A stretch of 64,000 nucleotides of DNA from Bog-756 sp963829235 (lineage in GTDB: Bacteria; Actinomycetota; Acidimicrobiia; Acidimicrobiales; RAAP-2), in the NCBI GenBank assembly GCA_963829235.1, contig CAWHIF010000009.1:496001-560000 (forward strand), read 5' to 3'. The notes beneath the pieces are model-generated. The model worked only from the letters and a program-made list of their open reading frames with translations, was not told where the DNA came from and made no database searches. Positions 17,256-26,289 of this stretch are shown in pieces. The first letter of the stretch is position 1. Every line of letters begins with the position of its first letter. The position numbers were made by a program, and so were the translations under genes.

Positions 17256-18446
17256 TCAGCCCAGGCGATAGAGCTTCTTCCCGTTCTCAGCGAGGATCTT
17301 GCGGCGAGACTCAGGTCGAAGCGTTGCCATGGCCTCATGCGTGTGCTCGAGTGGATTGGGCCAGAGCGAGGTCGGATGGGGGAAGTCCGTTTCGAACATG
17401 ACGTTGTCATCGCCTACCTTGTCGACCAGTTCTTGAAGATGCCCTCGGCCGGTCTCGAACCACATAGTGGCGTACCAGTTCGACTTGAAGTACTCCGAAG
17501 GCGCCTTGCCAAGCTCGGCCGCCTGCGCGGGGGCGTTCTCGGGGAGTTCCCAGTCCATTGTCTCGAGGATGAAGGGCACCCAGCCGATGCCGCTCTCCAC
17601 GGAGACCATCTTGAGTTTCGGGAATCGATCGAAGACTCCCGAAAAGATGGTGTTGATGACGACTCGGGCGTTGCCGATGAAGAGCATCGCTCCACCGATG
17701 GCGGGCTTGACGAACTCGTGCTGGGAGGGCCAGAAGTACTGGCCGAAGAAGTTCATCGCCGTGAGGCTCGCTCCGATGTGGAAGTGGATCGGGAGCTCAA
17801 GATCGGCACAGGCCTCCCACAGAGGGTCCCAGGCCACGTTGGCCAGGTCAGGGGAGCCGAGATCCTGCGGATCTGAGGTCATGTTGATTCCCCGGAGACC
17901 CATTTCGCCGATCCGCTGCGCTTCGCGCACACATTCCTTGATATCCCAGGCGGGCAGTATGGGCATGGGCAGGAGCCGGTTGTTCGTTCGGTTCTGTATC
18001 TCGGCCCGGGAGTCGTTGAAGATCTCCACGCACAGGCGGCGCAGGACGGGGTCCTTCACATCGGCCAGTGCATGACCCCCCAAGCCCAGAGCATTGGGGT
18101 ACGTGACCTGGTGCTCGATTCCCATGTCATCGAGAACCTCGAGACGGGCGTCGATGTCCCACGCCGCCATATGAGACCTTTCGAAATCCCACTCGAGCAT
18201 TGATTCCTGGAACGGATGCTTCACGCCTGCCCTGTCAATCGTGCTGCCACCGCCTGCCCTTCCAAGAGGCATTCCTTCAATAACCCAGGTGCGCTCTCCC
18301 TCGACCAATTCAACGTGGAGAATCTCACTCTTGTAGGCAGCGGGGGCCCTCTTCGTCCATAGATCGTCGACATCGGTGAGATGGGAGTCGGCGTCGACAA
18401 CGGCCAGTTGCTCGGGCACTAGCGAGGTCTGGGTCATCAGGTTCAT
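17256..18446 (-). CDS. Amidohydrolase (amidohydrolase-2 / ACMSD-like)
   Basis: The 396-residue product is a metal-dependent TIM-barrel hydrolase or decarboxylase. VVDADSHLTD near the N-terminus carries the first metal-site residues. IHFHIGAS has the barrel histidines, and NVMFETDFPHPTSLWPN contains the catalytic aspartate and the C-terminal signature of the ACMSD-like branch. Proteins of this type in actinobacteria are often linked to degradation of aromatic or steroid-like compounds. The length is normal. The start ATG 18446 lies just before MTQTSLVPEQLA; a second ATG three codons in is possible. Genes around it are decayed or unrelated. Confidence 0.85.
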   Translation of the reverse strand: MNLMTQTSLVPEQLAVVDADSHLTDVDDLWTKRAPAAYKSEILHVELVEGERTWVIEGMPLGRAGGGSTIDRAGVKHPFQESMLEWDFERSHMAAWDIDARLEVLDDMGIEHQVTYPNALGLGGHALADVKDPVLRRLCVEIFNDSRAEIQNRTNNRLLPMPILPAWDIKECVREAQRIGEMGLRGINMTSDPQDLGSPDLANVAWDPLWEACADLELPIHFHIGASLTAMNFFGQYFWPSQHEFVKPAIGGAMLFIGNARVVINTIFSGVFDRFPKLKMVSVESGIGWVPFILETMDWELPENAPAQAAELGKAPSEYFKSNWYATMWFETGRGHLQELVDKVGDDNVMFETDFPHPTSLWPNPLEHTHEAMATLRPESRRKILAENGKKLYRLG

Positions 18447-18599
18447 CCTCCAGGGTCAAGACCAAGGACGGGCGCCTCACCCGCTGAGAATAGTGCTCGC
18501 GCTGATGTTGGGCCGTATCCACGATGAAAAACCACACGGCAGGCCAAGACGAGCCTCCCTCATCCGCCGCTAGTCAGTTACGAGAAGACGCCGCTCTCC

Positions 18600-18910
18600 C
18601 TAAGACCGTGTGGGCCCATACCGCTCTTCAATTTCGGTTAGCTGGACGCGCCTGCGAACGTCTTCGCCCTCCCCGAACCGCGCCTCGAGGAAGGTGTCGA
18701 TGACGTCGGCTGCGATGAGAGGACCGACGATCCAGGCCCCGAGGCACAGCACGTTGGCATTGTCATGCTCGACGCACTGCCGGGCGACGTGCGTGTCATG
18801 GCAGACGGCGGCTCGAATCGTCGGCACCTTGTTTGCCGCGGTGACATCCTGCGTGATTAGGAAAGTCAACTTTCTCGGCGTTGTCCGTTCCAAGGTCAAC
18901 GAAGCGCCGT
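18600..18910 (-). pseudogene. Remnant of ribose-5-phosphate isomerase B
   Basis: Two pieces of an RpiB protein are present in different frames. RRFVDLGTDNAEKVDFPN (about 18910 to 18856) matches the VDLGT..VDYPD segment near residue 40-55 of RpiB. ANKVPTIRAAVCHDTHVARQ, then NANVLCLGAWIVGPLIAADV and the tail, matches residues 80-150. The stretch between them, which holds the catalytic CGTG cysteine loop, is deleted, and so are the first 40 residues. The product cannot be functional. RpiB belongs to the same pentose phosphate pathway as the transketolase and zwf genes to the left, so it may be a lost member of that set. Confidence 0.72.
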
Positions 18911-19041
18911 GCTCCGCTGGGCCGCTGAATCTGCCCGATAACCGGGAAGGTCAGAATGGACTGATCTCGAAGGATGTAATGCTGTACTCCACCTCGAGCG
19001 GACGACGGTGTGTGCATTCAGGACATAGGACATCGCCTCAC

Positions 19042-19117
19042 TGGAGCGGACGACGGGATTCGAACCCGCGACCCTCACCTTGGCAAGGTGATGCTCTACC
19101 AACTGAGCCACGTCCGC
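19042..19117 (-). tRNA. tRNA-Gly (anticodon GCC)
   Basis: The minus strand folds as a complete cloverleaf of 76 bases. The acceptor stem is GCGGACG paired with CGTCCGC, followed by discriminator T and an encoded CCA. The D arm contains GGCTCAGTTGGTAGAGC. The anticodon loop CTTGCCAA on stem CACCT/AGGTG gives GCC. The T arm is CGCGGGTTCGAATCCCGTC. Its 3' end points to the lower-GC left block, the orientation expected if that block had been inserted at the tRNA 3' end. Confidence 0.97.
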
Positions 19118-19249
19118 GTAAGGGTTACACCCTAGCAGTCGGCCACCGCGGCTCCCGAAGCCATCACGGCCGGCGAGCGCCGGCGCGAGTATCGCCCACC
19201 TCCACCGCGGGCACGTGTCAGAGCGTCCTCGTCGAACGTCCGATCCGAC

Positions 19250-20796
19250 CTACGCAGGGAGTTCCGCATGCCACCAGGGCACCGGCCGATCCCTCCGGTT
19301 GGCCTCGACGACCAGGCCGGCGAGTGAGTCCTCCATGCCCTGGGCGATCACCCCGACGTCCGGGACCAGGTCCCAGCACCCCTGGACACCGACGTACATC
19401 GTGTCCAGGTAGGAGAACACCGTGACGTTGATCCCGACACCTTCGATGATCGGGCCCAGGGGGAACATGGCCACCATCCGTGCCCCGGCCAGGTACAGCG
19501 GAACATCCGGTCCGGGCACGTTCGAGACGATGAGGTTGAAGATCGGCGCCACGTGGTCGAAGAGGCGCAGATTGGTGATGAGCCGCGACAATCTCGTCGC
19601 CACCGCCGGGAAGGTGGTCTGGGCCCAGCCGGCGAACACCTCGGGGCCGATCGACCGGCTCTGCTCCTTGGCCGCAGCCACTTCGTCACGGATGCAGGCG
19701 AGGCGCGTGGCCGGCTCCTCGATGCCGTCGGCCAGCGACACCAGCATGGCCGACACCCGGTTTCCCAGGGCGCCCCGCTCCGACTCGACCCGGACCGACA
19801 CCGGTACCAGGGCGACCAGTGGCCCTTCGGGCTGTTCGCCGCGCCCGGCGAAGAACTCGTGCATGGCCCCCGCCGTCGCCGCCAGCACCACGTCGTTGGC
19901 CGTCCCGCCGAGGACCTCCCGGACACGGCGTACGTCAGCGAGCGGCAGTTCGGCGAAGGCCACCCGCCGGTGCGCGGAGATGGCCCGGTTGATCGACGTG
20001 CGGGGAGCGGCGAACGGAGCGGGCGGCCCGGTGCCGGCACCGGAGCGGTTCCGGCTGTTGAGGCCGCGCAGGACCTGCACCGTCCGGCCCAGCGTGCGCA
20101 CGACCGCCTCGGCATGCCCGGGCATCGATGCCAGCACGTCGCGCCACAGGTCCGCCTCGCCGGGTAGCGGGTCGGGCGACCACGACGGCCCCGTCGGGGC
20201 GGGCTCGACCCGATCCGGCGCGCTCCCCTGAGGCCCCCCGGCCGGACCCCCACCCCGGACCCCGGTCGATCGAGGTCGACGCCGGCCGGCGCCGAACAGG
20301 GGCCGGGGCGACGGATCGGCGGACAGGTCGAAGAACGCAGCCATCACCTCCGCCCCCGATACCCCGTCGATGATGGCGTGGTGCACCTTGGGCACGAGGG
20401 CGATGCGCCCACCCTCCACCCCCTCGACCACATGGAACTCCCACAGCGGCCGGCGGCGGTCGAGGGGTCGCGAGGCCAGGTCGGCCACCAGCGCCTCCAG
20501 CTCCTCGACGCCCACCCGGCGCCGGGCAGGCTGGCCCGCCGGACGTGGTAGTCGATGTCGAACTCGGGATCGTCGGCCATCGACGCCTGCTGGAGTCCGA
20601 AGGGGACCTCGAGCGGCCGCTTGCGGAACGGGGGCACCAGGTGGACACGATCGGCCACCATGTCCCGGATGCGCCCGAAGTCCACGCCCCCGGGCACCGT
20701 GGTGGGGTCGAAGATCAGCGCCCCGAGGATGTGGAGGTGGGTGGTGGGTGACTCGAGGGACAAGAACGCCGCGTCGAGACCGGTCAGACGCTCCAT
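19250..20796 (-). CDS. Wax ester synthase / diacylglycerol acyltransferase (WS/DGAT), frameshifted
   Basis: The N-terminal part MERLTGLDAAFLSLESPTTH through ADDPEFDIDYHVRRASLP and the longer C-terminal part starting VGVEELEALVADLASRPLD lie in different frames. One base appears to be missing near 20530, in a GGG run, and correction gives about 515 residues. The acyltransferase motif HHAIIDG (HHxxxDG) is intact, as are NDVVLAATAG and the C-terminal VSNVPGP signature. These enzymes esterify acyl-CoA with diacylglycerol or fatty alcohol to make storage triacylglycerol or wax, and are abundant in actinobacteria. It is the first gene right of the tRNA-Gly gene. Confidence 0.85.
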
Positions 20797-20799
20797 CCC

Positions 20800-21229
20800 C
20801 TACCGGCCCGTCGACCCGAAGCCGCCGAGGCCGCGCTCGCTCTCGCCCAGCTCATCGACCTCGACGAAGACGGCGGTCTCGACCCGCTGGATGACCAGCT
20901 GGGCGATCCGGTCACCCCGGTGCACCCGGTAGGGAGCCTCGGGATCGGTGTTGACGAGCAGGACCGCCAGCTCGTCACGGTACCCGGAGTCGATGAGCCC
21001 CGGCGTGTTGAGGCAGGTCACCCCGTGCCTGAGCGCCAGGCCGCTCCTCGGCTGGACGAAGCCTGCATAGCCTGCCGGGATGGCCAGGGCCACACCGGTC
21101 GGCACCAGCGCCCGGCCCCCGTTGGCGGGCCAGCGTCACGTCGACCCGGGCCACCAGATCGGCGCCGGCATCGCCGCTCCGGGCATAGGCCGGCACGGGC
21201 AGGTCGGGGTCGACCCTCACCACCTGCAC
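20800..21229 (-). CDS. dut: dUTP diphosphatase, frameshifted
   Basis: dUTPase hydrolyses dUTP to dUMP and pyrophosphate, keeping uracil out of DNA. All five family motifs are present. Motif 1 (ARSGDAGADL) is in the first frame. The others are in the second frame: PRSGLALRHGV, the uracil-binding LNTPGLIDSGYRDEL, RGDRIAQLVI, and RGLGGFGSTGR at the C-terminus. One extra base near 21130 splits the gene. Joined, it is about 143 residues and the normal trimeric type. The start is uncertain; GTG 21229 just before VQVVRVDPDLPVPAY is my choice. It lies three bases after the WS/DGAT start. As dut is usually essential, the shift is probably a sequence error. Confidence 0.88.
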
Positions 21230-21384
21230 CGGCAGAGGTGTCTGACCCGGCGATCGTTCGAGTCCCGCGCGTCGGCCGTCCCCTCGTCGACGCCTGTCTG
21301 TGATACCGCTGCCAACTTGCGCCTCCTCCCTTCTCCCGCCAGGGACGCTACCGCCCGGGGCCGCCAACCGGTAGCGTCACCGAG

Positions 21385-21960
<576 letters not shown>

Positions 21961-22026
21961 TCCGGCCCGGCCCGGCCCACCGGGTGGATACCCTGCCCTC
22001 GTCCCGTCACCCCGAGAGGAGCCCTC

Positions 22027-23858
22027 ATGGGCGGCCCGCCTGATCGACCCGATGCGGCGCCAGACCCGGCCCCGGTTCCGTCCCTGGCCGAGGCGACGGC
22101 CACGCTCACCGCCCCCGGCCAGCTCTTCGAGATGGAGGATCTGACCATCCGCGGGATCCCCACCCGGACCTGGAAGAGCGCGCCGCCCACCCTCCGGGCG
22201 GTGCTCGAGCTCTCCGCCCACCACGGGGACAAGGACTTCCTGGTCTACGAGGACGAGCGGATCTCGTTCGCCGAGCACTTCCGGGCGGTGGCCGCCCTGG
22301 CCCACGCCCTCGTCGACCGGTTCGGGATCACCAAGGGCGACCGGGTGGCCATCGCCATGCGCAACCTGCCCGAGTGGGTGATCGCCTTCTGGGCCTCGAT
22401 CTCGGTGGGCGCCGTCGTCGTGCCCCTCAACGCCTGGTGGACCGGGCCCGAGCTGGCCTACGGGCTCAGCGACTCGGGGGCATCCCTCCTCTTCGTCGAC
22501 GAGGAGCGCCAGCGGCGGGTGCTCCCCCACCTCGACGAGGCCCCGGGACTCCGGGCCATCGTCGTGTGCTGCGAGGAGCACGACGACGGACGGGGGCCGG
22601 CGGGCCGCCGTCGGATCCACCGTGGAGAGGCCGGGATCGCTGCCGTTGCCGGTGATCCCCCTGGCCGAGCTCACCGTGCCCGGGACCGGTGACGCCACCC
22701 TTCCCGACGTGGCCGTCGAACCGGACGACGACGCCACCATCTTCTACACCTCGGGGACCACCGGGAAGCCCAAGGGTGCGGTCGGGACCCACCGGAACAG
22801 CGTGTCCAATCTGATGAACCTCTTCTTCGTGTCCACGGTGGGGACCCTGCGTCGCAGCGGGAGCGTGGGCGATGCGGGCAGCGGGACCCAGAACGCCAAT
22901 CTCCTGTCGGTGCCGCTCTTCCACGCCACCGGCTGCCACGCCGCTGCTGGTCACCAACACGGCGGCCGGCGGCAAATTGGTGATGATGCACCACTTCGAC
23001 CCCGAGCGGGCCCTCGAGCTGATCGAGCGCGAGCACATCACCATCTTCGGCGGGGTTCCGGCCATGGTCATGCAGGTGATCGACTCGCCCAACTTCGCCA
23101 AGCGGGACACGTCCTCGGTCCGCTCGATCTCCTACGGGGGGGCGCCGTGCCCTCCGGACCTGGTCCGCCGGATCAAGGAGCACTTCCCGTCCGGGGCCCC
23201 GGGCAACGGGTACGGCCTCACCGAGACATCGGCCATGACCACCATGAACAGCGGCGACGACTACGTCCGCAAGCCCGACAGCGTCGGACCACCGGCGCCG
23301 GTGTGCGATGTGGCGGTGGTGGAGGAGGACTACGACGGTGAGGAGCCACCGGCCGGCCAGGCCCCGGATCCAGAACGGACCGGCGAGCTGTGGATCAAGG
23401 GGCCCAACGTGGTGCGGGGCTACTGGAACCGGCCCGAGGACACGGCCCTGACCTTCACCCGGGGCTGGCTGCACACCGGCGACGTGGCCCGCATCGACGA
23501 GGAGGGCTTCGTCCACATCGTGGACCGGGCCAAGGACATCATCATCCGCGGAGGCGAGAACGTCTACTGCGTCGAGGTGGAGGCGGCGCTCTACGAACAC
23601 CCCGCCGTCGCCGACTGCGCCGTCATCGGGGTGCCCCACCCCGTCCTCGGCGAGGAGGTCGGGGCCGTCGTCGTGCTCCGGCCCGGGACAGACGTCGGGG
23701 CCGACGAGCTGGGCCGGTTCGTGGGCGAGCGGCTGGCCGCCTACAACGTGCCCTCCCGGTTCTGGTTCAGGGCCGAGCCGTTACCCCGAAACCCGGCCGG
23801 CAAGGTCCTCAAGCGCCAGCTGCGGTCCGAGCTCCTCGGCGACGCGCCCCCCATCTGA
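22027..23858 (+). CDS. AMP-dependent acyl-CoA synthetase/ligase, two frameshifts
   Basis: Three consecutive frames make one ANL-superfamily ligase of about 610 residues. The first ends near 22600 after LDEAPGLRAIVVCCEEHDDG. The second holds the P-loop FYTSGTTGKPKGAV and ends near 22940 after SVPLFHATGC. The third begins LLVTNTAAGGKLVMMHHFD and carries NGYGLTETSAMTT, GWLHTGDVARIDEEG, DRAKDIIIRGGENV and the catalytic lysine in PRNPAGKVLKRQL. It activates a carboxylic acid, probably a medium or long fatty acid, through an acyl-AMP. Both shifts occur in GC-rich runs. With WS/DGAT next door it could supply acyl-CoA for storage lipid. Confidence 0.87.
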
Positions 23859-23902
23859 CACCGTCCGGGCCGGTGGGCGGCGGCGTGAGCGACCGCGACC
23901 GG

Positions 23903-24868
23903 TCAGCCGGGTCCCCCCAACCGCTCCCTGGTGGCGGCCACGTCGCGTTCCATCTGCGCGATGAGGTCGTCCACCCGCTCGAAGGCCAACTCCTCCCGCA
24001 GGTGGGACACGAACGACACCCTGGCCTCCTCGTCGTAGAGGTCACCGGAGAAGTCGAGCACGTAGGCCTCGACCAGCAGATCGCCCCCCGTCCCGTAGAA
24101 GGTCGGGCGGCGGCCGACCGAGACGGCCGCCGGCCTGACCGACCCGTCCGGTCGCTCGTACCAACCGGCGTAGATCCCGGCCGCGGGCAGGCAGATGCCG
24201 TCGGGGACTTCGACATTGGCGGTAGGGAACCCGAGCTCCGTCCCTCCCCGATGATCGCCGTGGACCACCTTGCCCCGGACCTGGTGGGGTCGGCCCAGCA
24301 GTGCCGCCGCGTCCTCCACCCGGCCCGCCCCGACCAGGCTGCGGATACGGGTCGACGAGATGGGTCCGCCGTCCGGTCCGGCCCGATCACGGTCGGAGCG
24401 CAGGGACACGCCCTCGACGGCGAAACCGGCTTCGGCCCCCATCTCCCGCAACAGGGCCACGTTCCCCTTGCGCCCATGGCCGAAGTGGAAATCCTCCCCC
24501 ACCACGACCAGCCGTGTCCCGAGATCCTCGACGAGGATCTCTTCGACGAACTCCTCGGCCGTCTCGTTGGCCCGGTCCTCGTCGAAGGCCACGACCACGG
24601 TCCGGTCCACTCCCGCCGCCTCGAGCAGCTCCAGCTTCTGGTCGAGATCGCACAGCAGCTTGGGCGCCGACTCGGGCCGCACCACGGTGGCCGGATGCCG
24701 GTCGAAGGTGACCACGGTGGTGGTGAGACCACCCTCTTCGGCCCGCGACCCCAGCTCGCCGAGCAGGGCGCGATGGCCGAGATGGACACCGTCGTACGCC
24801 CCGATGGTCACTGCGCTCCCTGCCGCCGGGGGCTCGCAGGTCGACAGCTCGGTCACGATCTCCATCAC
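23903..24868 (-). CDS. ribF: Bifunctional riboflavin kinase / FAD synthetase
   Basis: The 321-residue protein converts riboflavin to FMN and then FAD. The N-terminal adenylyltransferase has VTIGAYDGVHLGHRALL (the GxFDGxHxGH motif, here AYDG) and SSTRIRSLV. The C-terminal flavokinase has GTELGFPTANVEVP and LPAAGIYAGWYERPDGS. Size and order are standard. It is the last gene of the rimP-nusA-infB-rbfA-truB run, converging with the acyl-CoA ligase. Confidence 0.95.
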   Translation of the reverse strand: MMEIVTELSTCEPPAAGSAVTIGAYDGVHLGHRALLGELGSRAEEGGLTTTVVTFDRHPATVVRPESAPKLLCDLDQKLELLEAAGVDRTVVVAFDEDRANETAEEFVEEILVEDLGTRLVVVGEDFHFGHGRKGNVALLREMGAEAGFAVEGVSLRSDRDRAGPDGGPISSTRIRSLVGAGRVEDAAALLGRPHQVRGKVVHGDHRGGTELGFPTANVEVPDGICLPAAGIYAGWYERPDGSVRPAAVSVGRRPTFYGTGGDLLVEAYVLDFSGDLYDEEARVSFVSHLREELAFERVDDLIAQMERDVAATRERLGGPG

Positions 24869-24926
24869 CGGGGAAGGTTACTGCCGCCACCGCGACGACC
24901 GGCGCGGACCGGCCACCCGCCCGGGC

Positions 24927-25820
24927 TCATCCGGCCGCCTCCAGCACCACGGCCGGCCGGATCCTGTCGGTGTCGGTGGCCTCGTAGACGGCGAGCAGCC
25001 GGTGGCCCTCGTCGATCAGGCCCCAGGGACCCTCGCCGGTGACGCCCAACGGGACCCGGTCGAGGGCCAGACCGCGGGCCACCAGGGTCTGGACCGCATC
25101 GGACACGACCACCTGGTCGAGGTCCCGCAGGGCCTGGGCCGGCGTGAGCACCGCGGCCGCCGTGAGCTCGTCGACCGGCCGGGCCTCCCCGGTCGAGAAC
25201 GAGCCGATACGGGTACGCCTCAGGTTCCGCAGGTGGGCTCCCCCACCGAGCGCCTGGCCGAGGTCCGAGGCCAGAACCCTCACATAGGTCCCCGACGAGC
25301 ACTCCACCTCGATCCGGAACACGCCCGGGGTCATGCCCGGGTGGACGTCGAACCGGTACACGCTGACCGGTCGTGGCGCCCGCTCGACCTCGATCCCCGC
25401 CCGGGCCAGCGTATGCAGGCGTTGGCCTCCCACCTTCACCGCCGAGACCATCGGGGGGACCTGTTCGATCGGACCGGTGAGCGACCCGGCCGCGGCCCGC
25501 ACCTCGACCAGTGTGGTCTCTCCCATGTCCCACGTACCGGTCACCTCACCGGAGGCGTCGAGGGTGGACGTGGCCGTGCCGAGGACCACCTCCGCCTCGT
25601 AGGTCTTCGGCAGTGCGGTGAGGAATCGCATGAGCCGGGTGGCCCGGCCCAGGCCGACCAGGAGCACGCCGGTGGCATCAGGATCCAGCGTCCCGGCATG
25701 ACCCACCCGGCGCTGGCCGAAGATCCGCCGGCACCGGGCCACGACGTCGTGCGACGTCCAGCCGGCCTCCTTGTCCACCACGACCAGCCCGGTCAGCGGC
25801 CCGGGCCCGGTGGGACTCAT
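24927..25820 (-). CDS. truB: tRNA pseudouridine(55) synthase
   Basis: The 297-residue enzyme makes pseudouridine 55 in the T loop of tRNAs. GLVVVDKEAGWTSHDVV and RVGHAGTLDPDATGVLLV are the TruB signatures, with the catalytic aspartate in GTLDP. A PUA-like C-terminal part follows. The gene overlaps the rbfA stop by four bases, so translation is coupled. Its position with rbfA and infB is conserved in bacteria. Confidence 0.95.
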   Translation of the reverse strand: MSPTGPGPLTGLVVVDKEAGWTSHDVVARCRRIFGQRRVGHAGTLDPDATGVLLVGLGRATRLMRFLTALPKTYEAEVVLGTATSTLDASGEVTGTWDMGETTLVEVRAAAGSLTGPIEQVPPMVSAVKVGGQRLHTLARAGIEVERAPRPVSVYRFDVHPGMTPGVFRIEVECSSGTYVRVLASDLGQALGGGAHLRNLRRTRIGSFSTGEARPVDELTAAAVLTPAQALRDLDQVVVSDAVQTLVARGLALDRVPLGVTGEGPWGLIDEGHRLLAVYEATDTDRIRPAVVLEAAG

Positions 25821-26230
25821 CGCCCCGGGGTGGATTCGTCGGCCGGACCGGACTGCTCGCCGGTGGGACCGCCGTGGATCCTGCGCAGCACCTCTTCCAC
25901 CCGGCTGCCGGCGATCACGGCCGGGTCGGCGGTGAACTCGAGGAGCGGCGTGCGCTTCATCCGGGTCTGGCGGGCGACGGCTCGCTGCAACTGGGCCCGA
26001 CGCTCGGCCAGCGCCGCAGCGGCGTCCTCGGACAGCGAGCTCAGGTAGACCGTGGCATTCCGGAGGTCGGGGGCCGTGTCCACCGAAGTCACGGTGACCA
26101 GCCGGAGCCGCTCGTCGGCATCGGCCAACCGCTCGAGCTCCTCGGCCAGCACCTGGCGGAGGACCTGGTTGACCCGCAACGAACGCGGGTACGGGGCCGC
26201 ACCCCGATTGTCATGCCGACGACCTGACAC
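25817..26230 (-). CDS. rbfA: 30S ribosome-binding factor A
   Basis: RbfA binds the 30S subunit during late 16S rRNA maturation. The product is 137 residues from GTG 26230, just after GGAGGT. PRSLRVNQVLRQVLAEELER is the usual N-terminus and LVTVTSVDTAPDLRNATVYL the central KH-like part. TRMKRTPLLEFTADPAV is the conserved end. An upstream in-frame start would add about 50 arginine-rich residues unlike RbfA, so I rejected it. Confidence 0.93.
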   Translation of the reverse strand: MSGRRHDNRGAAPYPRSLRVNQVLRQVLAEELERLADADERLRLVTVTSVDTAPDLRNATVYLSSLSEDAAAALAERRAQLQRAVARQTRMKRTPLLEFTADPAVIAGSRVEEVLRRIHGGPTGEQSGPADESTPGR

Positions 26231-26289
26231 AGCACCTCCGCTCCGACCACCCTCGGTCCGGCCGCCCGCACCGGCGCGGCGTCGTCCGA

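Noticed and set aside
18896..19111. Short minus-strand protein MAQLVEHHLAKVRVAGSNPV
   Set aside because: It is the tRNA-Gly gene translated, a well-known false protein.
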